From CAYMRB01 sp964392615 (lineage in GTDB: Bacteria > Planctomycetota > UBA8108), in NCBI GenBank assembly GCA_964392615.1, contig CAYMRB010000033.1, positions 1 through 37,955 on the forward strand: a stretch of 37,955 bases of DNA, written 5' to 3'. Shown here one piece after another: positions 1 to 7,341 of this stretch. Each line of letters begins with the position of its first letter. The first letter of the stretch is position 1. The position numbers were made by a program, and so were the translations under genes. The notes below the pieces were generated by a model, which was not told where the DNA came from, made no database searches, and saw only the letters and a program-made list of their open reading frames with translations.

Positions 1-1228
1 GGCGATCGATGTTGTGCTCGGCCGCCTCCTGGTTCTCCGGCACCTTGAAGCCGCTGCGCTTGTTCGGGATCTCCGCCTGGAAGTACACCCCGAGCTCGTC
101 GGCCGCCTGAAACGCCGCTTCCGGCGGACACCACGAGTGAAAGCGGTAGTGGTTGAGACCGTACGACCGGGCGATCGACAGGACGCGCATCCAACCGGCC
201 TTGTCCATGGGCGGATAGCCGGTCAGCGGGAACAGGCAGCAGTCGTTCTTGCCGCGCAGGAAGATCGGACGCCCGTTGATCAGGAAGCGGTTTCGCTGCG
301 CCTTGAACTCGCGCATGCCGAAGCGGACGATCCGCTGATCGCGGTGTGAGACGCCGCCGGCCGTCGACTCGAGAACGAGCTTCAGGCGCTGCATCGCCGG
401 CTGAAACTCGTCCCACAGCGGTACGTCGTCGCCCAGCTCGTAGGTGAGCTCGACGGGCGTTTCCCGCTCGGAGGCGTCGATCTTGAACGATCGCGCCGGG
501 AACGTCGCCGGCTCGGTGACGTTGTAGCTCTCGCACTCCGCCGTCACGCGCCCGGATGCTGCACGTCCCGTGATGTTGCCGATCGTCGCGCGAACGACCG
601 CAAGCTTCTTCACGACGTCGGGGTAGACCTGCACATCGTCGAGCCAGACCGGCGCCGTGGCGCGGAGCTCGATCCTCCCGACGATGCCGTTCCAATTGGT
701 CTGCGTGCGCTCATCGACCGCGTGGGCCGGACCGACCGGTGGCAGCTTGGCGTTGTCGACCAGCACCGTGAGCGTGTGCTCACCCGGCGCCATCGCCTTC
801 GTGAGGTCGAAGAGCTGCGGGGCGCTCAGGGTGTCCTCCGCGCCGCAGAACGTGCGATCGACCCAAACCCGCGTCGTCTTGGTGCGCTCCAGGAGCAGCG
901 TGATGCGCTTGCCGCTCCAGGCAGCGGGGATCACGACACGGCGCTGATACCAGGCGGGTCCCTTCCAGTACCAGACGCGCGACAGCCGATCGACGCGCTT
1001 CTCGTTCTGCTCGATGCCCTTGTGGTTCTCGTCGGTGGTGCCCGGCAGCGTGACCGCGTCGTTCAGCTCGCGCGCGAACCACTTCTGCTCGACGCCGACG
1101 TCTTCCGGATCGAGCTGAAAGCGCCAGGTTCCAGCTAGCGAGATCGCGCCATCTTGCGCTAGCGCGGGCTCCGCGCAGCCCATCGACAGCACGCCGCACA
1201 GCAGCGCTCGAACGAGAGCTCTGTTCAT
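1..1228 (-). CDS. Glycoside hydrolase family 2 (beta-galactosidase/glucuronidase-like) protein, 3' part outside window
   Basis: The reverse-strand frame is open from an ATG at 1228 to the left edge, giving 409 residues. It starts with a signal peptide (MNRALVRALLCGVLSMG, probable cleavage after ALA near residue 24). It continues with a GH2 sugar-binding jelly roll (about residues 30-190, with LAGTWRFQLDPED and WYQRRVVIP), an immunoglobulin-like domain (about 195-310), and the beginning of the TIM barrel (INGRPIFLRGKNDCC, then RSYGLNHYRFHSWCPPEAAF). The two catalytic glutamates of GH2 would lie beyond the window, so activity cannot be judged. GH2 enzymes remove beta-linked galactose, glucuronate or mannose from oligosaccharides. 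The ATG is 4 bases after the stop of the upstream PDZ-toroid gene, so the two are cotranscribed. The purine-rich AGAGGA touches the ATG, which is closer than usual. Family assignment is firm; substrate is unknown. Confidence 0.87.
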   Translation of the reverse strand, partial: MNRALVRALLCGVLSMGCAEPALAQDGAISLAGTWRFQLDPEDVGVEQKWFARELNDAVTLPGTTDENHKGIEQNEKRVDRLSRVWYWKGPAWYQRRVVIPAAWSGKRITLLLERTKTTRVWVDRTFCGAEDTLSAPQLFDLTKAMAPGEHTLTVLVDNAKLPPVGPAHAVDERTQTNWNGIVGRIELRATAPVWLDDVQVYPDVVKKLAVVRATIGNITGRAASGRVTAECESYNVTEPATFPARSFKIDASERETPVELTYELGDDVPLWDEFQPAMQRLKLVLESTAGGVSHRDQRIVRFGMREFKAQRNRFLINGRPIFLRGKNDCCLFPLTGYPPMDKAGWMRVLSIARSYGLNHYRFHSWCPPEAAFQAADELGVYFQAEIPNKRSGFKVPENQEAAEHNIDR

Positions 1229-1232
1229 TCCT

Positions 1233-3440
1233 CTACGGGCTCCGCTTCCCCTTCGGCGCCTTGCCGGTACTCGGAGCAGGTCGGACCTTCGGGCGAAGAC
1301 GAAGGGTCACCTTCGTCCCGACGTCAGGAAGCTCGGTCGCGTCGATCTGCCACATGAGCAAGCCATCGGCGTGGCCGTGAATGCCCGGCAGGCAAAGCAG
1401 CTCGTCGCCGAACGTCGAGATGGAGATCACGTTGCCGCTCAAGTCGCTGAGGTACTTGCGCGGTCCCGGATCGTCACCCACGAGCCGCGACCCGGCAAAG
1501 ACGAACGTGCGAGGGAACTCGACGCCGCTCGCATCGTCGGGATCCTCATGCGACGGAGCGATGAAGTCGCCGATGGGGCGCTCGGCGACCTTGCCGTCCC
1601 GCCCCTTGAACACGAGGAGTACGTCCACCGGATCACCCTTCGGAGGCACGTCGATCCACCGCCTCCCCTGCTCGCCGATCGGCTTGCGCATCGCGGGGTT
1701 GCCCGACTGCGCGCCGAGCAGCAGGAGCGCCGTGTGGACGTGTATCGCCTTCGCGTCGATCACGACGATCGACTCGTGCTCCTTGCTGTCCTTCGTGCAC
1801 GCGACCAGCTCGAGGGATCCCTCGTCGAGACAGATGAAGCCTGCGACATCGACGCAGCGCTCTCGGAAATCGATCACCACCCCCGGAAGCTTGACGTTCT
1901 CGCGCACCGGTTCGGACGCCCGCGCCGACTTCTTCGATGGCGCAGGAGCCGTGTCGGTGGACGTGGCACCGCCCGCGGTATCGATGACCGGGTCAGCCCC
2001 CGTCATCTGCAGCCGCCGATGCTTCACCGACAGGATCAGCGCGGTAACGGCCGACGCGCACAGCCGAGGATCGGCGGCGAAGTCCTGCGGGTTGTTGTCC
2101 CGGTTGGGCTGGTAGTAGAACGTCCCTTCGGGGCATTGGGCCAAGGCGAAATGCCAGCGGTTGTAGTCGAGCAGCTTGCGGAACATCGCCGGGTCCGGCA
2201 AAGCTCCGAGCGCCGTCCACGCCATGCCGAGAAGCGGCGAGCCGTGCGTGTCGGGGAAGGTTTGAGGGTTGTGGCCGATGCAGCGGGCGTTCATCAGAGC
2301 CGCGCGTCGATAGGCCTCACCGCCCACGGGGCTGAGGTAATGCGCCAACGACGAGGCTCCCGTGCGTCCCATGTCGGCGTAGGCGGGGTTGTTCCTGCCG
2401 CCGTCCTTGTACCAGACGTACCCGATCACGTTCGTGCCGCGGTCGACGAACTCGTGCGTCGCCCGGAGCTTCTCTTCGTCGACCTGCAGACCGCAGCGAA
2501 GCATCAGCGCCCATGCCATCTTCGCTTGCATCGTGATGATGTTGATGGCGCCGTATCCGTTCCCACCCAGCCGGTGAGCGGGTCGATGCCCCCAGCCGCC
2601 GCTGCCCATCTGCGCCTCGTGAAGCCAGCGGTTGATCTCCTCGAGCTCCGGCAACACCCACTGCTCGCGGGTGATCAGGTAGTACTCCGCGAGGTAGATC
2701 CCGTAGAGCCCGTACTGCCAGCAATCGAGCCCGCGGTACGAGATCTTGTCGGTCGTCGCCTTCGCGAACGCTCTCGCCGCGCGCTCGGCCGCTGGAAGGT
2801 GCGTCTTGTTGCCGCTCGAGAGCAGGGCGAGGGCCGCGAACACGTTGATATGGGAACGGCCGTGCCACAGGCCGTCGGGACGTTGCGCATCGAGGAGGTA
2901 CGCGTACAGCTCCTCGAGAACGAGATCGCTCTTGGCGCAATCGTAGGGGTAGCTGGCCGAGAAGGCGCCGTACTTCGTCGGCAGCTGCAAGACGATGCGC
3001 TTCGTCTCTTCGCCCCGAACGACGTCCAGCGTCAGTCGCCCGGCGAGTCGACCCTGGCTCTCCTCGAGGGCGTTGCCGAAGTCCATCATCGGGCCTTCGT
3101 ATCCGAAGACACCGACCCCGTACCCGAACTTGTGGGCTTGCTCGAACGCCTTGCCGTTCGCGCCGACGATCCTGTCGCCGACCCGCAGCTTGCCGAACGC
3201 GGGCGTCTTCTCGAACACGTAGGCCACCTCGAGGACCTTCGGCGAGTCGGGAAGGATCTTGGCGCGCGCGCCGGTCAACCCCAGGTTGATGAACCAGCCG
3301 CCCGCCTTGGCGTCGGGTTGAGCCTGTGTCTTGATATCCCAACGGTGGCGCTTCTGAAGCGCGTAGCTCGGCACGCCCGAGCCGATCACCGAGATCAAGG
3401 CGACGAGCCAACAGCTCCACATCGTGATAGAACGGCTCAT
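1233..3440 (-). CDS. Secreted PDZ - alpha/alpha-toroid (DUF6288-like) - YdjY-domain protein
   Basis: 735 residues from ATG 3440, with GAGGA about 8 bases upstream. The signal peptide ends near SYA (residue 27). A PDZ-like domain covers about residues 35-150 (LRVGDRIVGANGKAF). An alpha/alpha toroid of the terpene-cyclase/polysaccharide-lyase type follows at about 155-490, with repeated helices such as LDCWQYGLYGIYLAEYY and GSGGWGHRP. After a low-complexity linker, a YdjY domain occupies about 545-730, recognised by LELVACTKDSKEHESIVV and VHTALLLLGAQSG. The enzymatic role is unknown. The longer open frame upstream of 3440 is only a shadow of the divergent esterase. A related PDZ-toroid protein lies at 7338-9659, also in this carbohydrate cluster, which suggests polysaccharide processing or binding outside the cytoplasm. 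Confidence 0.85.
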   Translation of the reverse strand: MSRSITMWSCWLVALISVIGSGVPSYALQKRHRWDIKTQAQPDAKAGGWFINLGLTGARAKILPDSPKVLEVAYVFEKTPAFGKLRVGDRIVGANGKAFEQAHKFGYGVGVFGYEGPMMDFGNALEESQGRLAGRLTLDVVRGEETKRIVLQLPTKYGAFSASYPYDCAKSDLVLEELYAYLLDAQRPDGLWHGRSHINVFAALALLSSGNKTHLPAAERAARAFAKATTDKISYRGLDCWQYGLYGIYLAEYYLITREQWVLPELEEINRWLHEAQMGSGGWGHRPAHRLGGNGYGAINIITMQAKMAWALMLRCGLQVDEEKLRATHEFVDRGTNVIGYVWYKDGGRNNPAYADMGRTGASSLAHYLSPVGGEAYRRAALMNARCIGHNPQTFPDTHGSPLLGMAWTALGALPDPAMFRKLLDYNRWHFALAQCPEGTFYYQPNRDNNPQDFAADPRLCASAVTALILSVKHRRLQMTGADPVIDTAGGATSTDTAPAPSKKSARASEPVRENVKLPGVVIDFRERCVDVAGFICLDEGSLELVACTKDSKEHESIVVIDAKAIHVHTALLLLGAQSGNPAMRKPIGEQGRRWIDVPPKGDPVDVLLVFKGRDGKVAERPIGDFIAPSHEDPDDASGVEFPRTFVFAGSRLVGDDPGPRKYLSDLSGNVISISTFGDELLCLPGIHGHADGLLMWQIDATELPDVGTKVTLRLRPKVRPAPSTGKAPKGKRSP

Positions 3441-3539
3441 GGAAGGTCCTCGATTCCCGCTCGCATTGCGCGGACCGTGTTCGCGCCTCTGTTCGGGGCG
3501 GGTTGTCTTGCATTGTCCCTCAAGGTCGACTCTCTCACC
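3441..3539. promoter_or_regulatory. Divergent intergenic region between PDZ-toroid/GH2 pair and esterase operon
   Basis: These 99 bases separate two head-to-head transcription units, so promoters for both must lie here or overlap the gene starts. I could not pick out a convincing -35/-10 pair or operator by eye. The role is inferred from gene orientation only. Confidence 0.3.
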
Positions 3540-6431
3540 ATGACCACCTTGCTCGGAACGAACCGCACGCGGCACGCCATCGTCATCGCGGCGCTGCTCT
3601 TGACTCCTCTGTTCGGGCTCGCAGGGGAGAGCCAGAGGCTCGAGCTGGCATCGCCCTTCGTGAACGACATGATCCTCCAGCGCGGCATGGACGTGCCGGT
3701 CTGGGGCCGGGCGCAGCCGGGCAACGAGGTCACCGTCGCCTTCGCCGGCCAGAGCCGATCGACTACGGCCGATGCGAAGGGCAAGTGGATGGTGAAGCTG
3801 TCTCCGCTCGCTGCCTCGACCACCGAACGCGAGCTCCGCGTTCGGGTCGCGGGCGCCGGGGAAAACGGCGCGGAGAGCATCGTCCGCAAGGGCGTGCTCG
3901 TCGGCGAGGTGTGGTTCTCGTCCGGGCAGTCGAACATGGACTGGATCGCGGGCAAGTCGATGTGCCGCGAGCTCGCCGGCAAGCTGTCGAGGCAGGACGC
4001 TCCGGTGCGCGAGTACGCTGTGGACATCGGCTCGTCCCTCTTCCCGCGCAGTCGTGCGAGCTCGGAAGCTGGCTGGAAGCGCTCCAAGCACGCCGGCGGA
4101 TTCTCGGCGCTCTCCCTCGCCTTCGCCTGGAATCTCTACGAGGAGCTTCAGGTGCCGATCGGGATTCTGCGCAGCACCCACGGCGCCACGCCCGTCGAGA
4201 CGTGGGCGGCGTATGAGGGCTTCGCCGAGCATCCCGATCTGCAGGATATCGCGATCAAGATCTGCCAGAGCGACCCGACCACCGCGGAGGGCAAGGAAGC
4301 CTACGCGAAGTACTACGCCGACCTGAAGACGTGGCAGCTCGAGAGCGAGAAGCTGATCAACCGGGGCGGCTCCGCTCTGCCGCGACCACCGCTGCCGGGG
4401 ATCGCTGACGAGTGGAAGGGCGCGTCGCGAATGTACAACAAGAAGATCGCGCCGCTCGTTCCGTACGCGATCCGTGGCGCGATCTGGTGCCAGGGAACCA
4501 GCAACGCCAGTGACGGCCGCATCTACGCCGCAAAGATGGAAGCGCTGGTGAACGGCTGGCGCAAGAACTGGGGACGTCCCGACCTCCCGTTCTACTTCAC
4601 GCAGATGCAGTGCTACGGCGATCCCGACCCGAACAACGTCGGCTTCGCTGACATCCGCGAGGCGCAGCGCCTGTTCTTCATGAACGCGACGAACGTCGGC
4701 ATGGTGCTCCAGCACGACCTCAATCCCGCTCGCCCGGGCGGGATCCACTACTTCAACAAGCTCGACCCCGGCAAGCGCCTCGCGCGCTGGGCGCTGTTTC
4801 ACGAGTACGGCAAGGGCATCCCGTACAGCGGTCCGATCTACAGGTCACACCGGATCGAAGGACGCGCGGTACGCGTGCAGTTCGAGCAGCGCGGTCCCGG
4901 CGGCGGCTTGATGGTCGGCAGCAAGGGATTGGAGAGCGATGCCAACAAGAGCCCCGACGCCTACGTCGAGCCCGCCCGCGAGACGAAGGGCGAGCCGCTG
5001 AGACACTTCCGCCTCGCCGGCAAGGACCGGGTCTGGCACGCGGCCAAGGCGGTGATCGACGGCGGCGAGGTGGTGGTCACGTCCAATGCTGTCCCCGAGC
5101 CCCACGGCGTGCAGTACGCCTACAGCGCGAGCCCGATCGGCGCCAACCTCTACAACCGGGCCGGACTGCCCGCGACTCCCTTCGCCTGCTTCGACGGCAA
5201 GCAGCTCTTCAACGAGGACGATCCGGCCATCGTCGCGTCCGTGAAGGCGGAGGCCGAGCGCAGGTGGGGCAAGCGGTCCTACCTGCTCCCGTCGTCCCTC
5301 TTCCGCGACCGCGCCGTCATCCAACGCGACCTGCCGGTGCCCGTCTGGGGCCACGGCGTTCCCGGCACCGAGGTCACCGTCGCGTTCGGCGAACAGCGCA
5401 AGAAGACCGTCGTGGACGAGTTCGAGAGGTGGCGCGTCACGCTCGATCCGATGCCTGCGTCTGGCAGCGGGCGCGACCTCGAGATCACCGCGAGCGACGG
5501 AGGGGCGAGAACGATCAAGGACGTTCTGGTGGGGGACGTCTGGATCCTGACGGGCTCGCGCGGCATGCCGGACAAGACCATCAGGGCGCAGAGCCGAACC
5601 GAAGCCGCTCTCGCAAGCCTGCCGCTCGTGCGCGAGTTCCGCATCAAGACGAAGGCCCGACGGTTCCGAACGCCTCGGAAGAAGAGGATGGAGATCGGCG
5701 GCGGCAAGTACGTGGCGTCCTGGAAGGCGATCGACTTCGATCGGCCGGAGGACGCACCGTCCGTCTTCGCCTACCATTTCACAGCCCAGGTCCGGAAACC
5801 CGGCATACCCCTCGGGATCGTCTCGCTCGGCTCGGTGAATCCGCCGCTGACGTGGATCTCCTACGCGGGACTGCAGACCGCCGCCGGCTTCGAGAAGGAG
5901 CGCGACGAGCTCAACCTGGCCTACCCGAACACCGAGTCCTGCAAGCGAGCCGTCGTCGAGTACATCGAGACGATGCAGCGGTACAACCGCGACGTCGCGG
6001 CCCGACTCGAGAGGGGCGAGGAACTACCGGACGAGATGGCCGAGCGGCCGCCAGCGTTTCCGCAGCCCCACTACGACCAATGGGCGAGCCGCACCGAGAC
6101 CGCGACGCACAGCTACAACTTCTGCATCAGCCCGCTGACCCCGTACGCGGTCAGCGGCGTGGCGTGGATTCCGGGCAAGGACAACATCTGCGAGGACGTC
6201 GCGAGATACTCGCCGTCCCTCGAGGCGTACGCCGCCAGCCTCCCCGAGACGTACGGTCAGCAGAAAGTCCCGTTCGCCTACGCCCAGCCGGCCGCGTCGC
6301 TGGTCGACGGGATCGGCACGCCGAAGATCGCGGGCGCCGCGAGCGTCTTGTTCGACGCGTGGCCGAAGAGCCTGCAGGAAATCGCTACACAGCTCGGCGC
6401 GAAGGCGGCGCGAGGTTCGCGAGACGACTGA
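3540..6431 (+). CDS. Secreted tandem sialate O-acetylesterase-like (SASA) protein with degenerate second copy
   Basis: 963 residues from ATG 3540. The start is chosen because it gives a clean signal peptide (HAIVIAALLLTPLFGLAGE), although the Shine-Dalgarno is poor. Two copies of the same architecture follow. Copy one has the beta-sandwich start MILQRGMDVPVWGRAQPG, the SGNH nucleophile motif SGQSNM (Ser131), WCQGTSN (316-322, usually WxQGESN) and GGIHYFNK (His403). Copy two begins near residue 580 (VIQRDLPVPVWGHGVPG), but the nucleophile motif reads TGSRGMPD (671-678, Arg at the Ser position) and the WxQGESN block reads WIPGKDN (876-882). The second copy is therefore probably inactive. In copy one the usual Asp two residues before the catalytic His is Gly (GIH, normally DIH). 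The family deacetylates sialic acids and other acetylated glycans. The next gene starts 10 bases downstream, so this is the first gene of an operon. Confidence 0.88.
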   Translation: MTTLLGTNRTRHAIVIAALLLTPLFGLAGESQRLELASPFVNDMILQRGMDVPVWGRAQPGNEVTVAFAGQSRSTTADAKGKWMVKLSPLAASTTERELRVRVAGAGENGAESIVRKGVLVGEVWFSSGQSNMDWIAGKSMCRELAGKLSRQDAPVREYAVDIGSSLFPRSRASSEAGWKRSKHAGGFSALSLAFAWNLYEELQVPIGILRSTHGATPVETWAAYEGFAEHPDLQDIAIKICQSDPTTAEGKEAYAKYYADLKTWQLESEKLINRGGSALPRPPLPGIADEWKGASRMYNKKIAPLVPYAIRGAIWCQGTSNASDGRIYAAKMEALVNGWRKNWGRPDLPFYFTQMQCYGDPDPNNVGFADIREAQRLFFMNATNVGMVLQHDLNPARPGGIHYFNKLDPGKRLARWALFHEYGKGIPYSGPIYRSHRIEGRAVRVQFEQRGPGGGLMVGSKGLESDANKSPDAYVEPARETKGEPLRHFRLAGKDRVWHAAKAVIDGGEVVVTSNAVPEPHGVQYAYSASPIGANLYNRAGLPATPFACFDGKQLFNEDDPAIVASVKAEAERRWGKRSYLLPSSLFRDRAVIQRDLPVPVWGHGVPGTEVTVAFGEQRKKTVVDEFERWRVTLDPMPASGSGRDLEITASDGGARTIKDVLVGDVWILTGSRGMPDKTIRAQSRTEAALASLPLVREFRIKTKARRFRTPRKKRMEIGGGKYVASWKAIDFDRPEDAPSVFAYHFTAQVRKPGIPLGIVSLGSVNPPLTWISYAGLQTAAGFEKERDELNLAYPNTESCKRAVVEYIETMQRYNRDVAARLERGEELPDEMAERPPAFPQPHYDQWASRTETATHSYNFCISPLTPYAVSGVAWIPGKDNICEDVARYSPSLEAYAASLPETYGQQKVPFAYAQPAASLVDGIGTPKIAGAASVLFDAWPKSLQEIATQLGAKAARGSRDD

Positions 6432-6441
6432 GGTCACGACC

Positions 6442-7341
6442 ATGAAATACGTCTTCTCCCTCGCCCTGATCGTGACGACCGCGGCCGCCGCGTGTCCGTC
6501 GCCGAAGGACCGGCCGGACAGTGAACAGCTCAGCGATCGACAACTGGTCGCCCGGCTCGGCGCCGAGCTGCCGAACGATCGACTGGCCGCTGCCAAGGAG
6601 CTGGCCTCGCGCGGCGCAGCGGTGCTTCCCGCCGTCACGAAGGCACTGACTAGCGATGACTGGCGCGTGCGCCGCGCCGCGACGGACGTCGTCATCGCGA
6701 TGGGAGAAGACGCCGCTGCCACTGCTCCTGCCCTGGTGAAGCTGCTGAAGCGCGACAAGAATGCCTGGGTGCGTGACGGCGCGGCCGAAGCCCTCGGCAA
6801 GACCGGAGTGGCCACCAAGCCGGTGGTGTCGGCGCTGGTCGAGGGATGCGTGGATCCCGACGAATGGGTCCGCTACATGGCGGCTCAGTCGCTCACTCGC
6901 GTCACGAAGGACCCGGAGATCCTCGTCCCCGCCGCGATCCGAATGCTGCGGCAACCGGGGCGATTCCCCCGCGGCCGCGGCGTGCCCGTGGGCATTCTCC
7001 GCAAGCACGGCAAGGGCTACGAGGGCGTCATTCCCGTGCTGCTCGACGTCATCAACAAGCCTTCCGAGGGGATGTTCAGCCCGACGGGCGGGGCCGTCGA
7101 TGCGTTGCTCGCCTGTGGAGCCGAGCCGCAGAAGATCCGCGAGGCCCTGGAGCGACTGGCGCGCAGCAAGTGGTGGGCGCACCGCTCCACCGCGATCTCG
7201 CTTCTGTCCAAGCTCGGCGCAGATGCCAAGCCGTCGATCCCCCTGGTGCGGCGAATGGCTGAGAGCGATCCGCACAGCAAAGTCCGACGCGCGGCGCAGT
7301 CGGCGCTGAAGAAGCTGCAAGAGACGGAATCGAACAAGTGA
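6442..7341 (+). CDS. HEAT-repeat lipoprotein
   Basis: 299 residues. The signal sequence ends in a lipobox-like TAAAAC (Cys18), so it is probably anchored to a membrane surface. The rest is a run of HEAT/PBS-lyase-type helical repeats, for example SDDWRVRRAATDVVIAMGED, KNAWVRDGAAEALGKTG and DPDEWVRYMAAQSLTRV, ending with DPHSKVRRAAQSALKKL. Such repeats make a curved scaffold for protein binding and carry no catalytic site. The Shine-Dalgarno GAGGT overlaps the stop codon of the esterase gene. The end overlaps the next gene by four bases (GTGA), so translation of the group is probably coupled. The partner is unknown; the position between carbohydrate-active genes suggests a structural role for that set. 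Confidence 0.85.
   Translation: MKYVFSLALIVTTAAAACPSPKDRPDSEQLSDRQLVARLGAELPNDRLAAAKELASRGAAVLPAVTKALTSDDWRVRRAATDVVIAMGEDAAATAPALVKLLKRDKNAWVRDGAAEALGKTGVATKPVVSALVEGCVDPDEWVRYMAAQSLTRVTKDPEILVPAAIRMLRQPGRFPRGRGVPVGILRKHGKGYEGVIPVLLDVINKPSEGMFSPTGGAVDALLACGAEPQKIREALERLARSKWWAHRSTAISLLSKLGADAKPSIPLVRRMAESDPHSKVRRAAQSALKKLQETESNK

Noticed and set aside
1371..3539. The long plus-strand extension upstream of the SASA esterase start.
   Set aside because: It is antisense to the PDZ-toroid-YdjY gene, its translation has no family features, and the signal peptide begins at 3540.
3441..4802. The minus-strand upstream extension of the PDZ-toroid gene.
   Set aside because: It lies opposite the esterase coding sequence. 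The signal peptide and Shine-Dalgarno fix the start at 3440.
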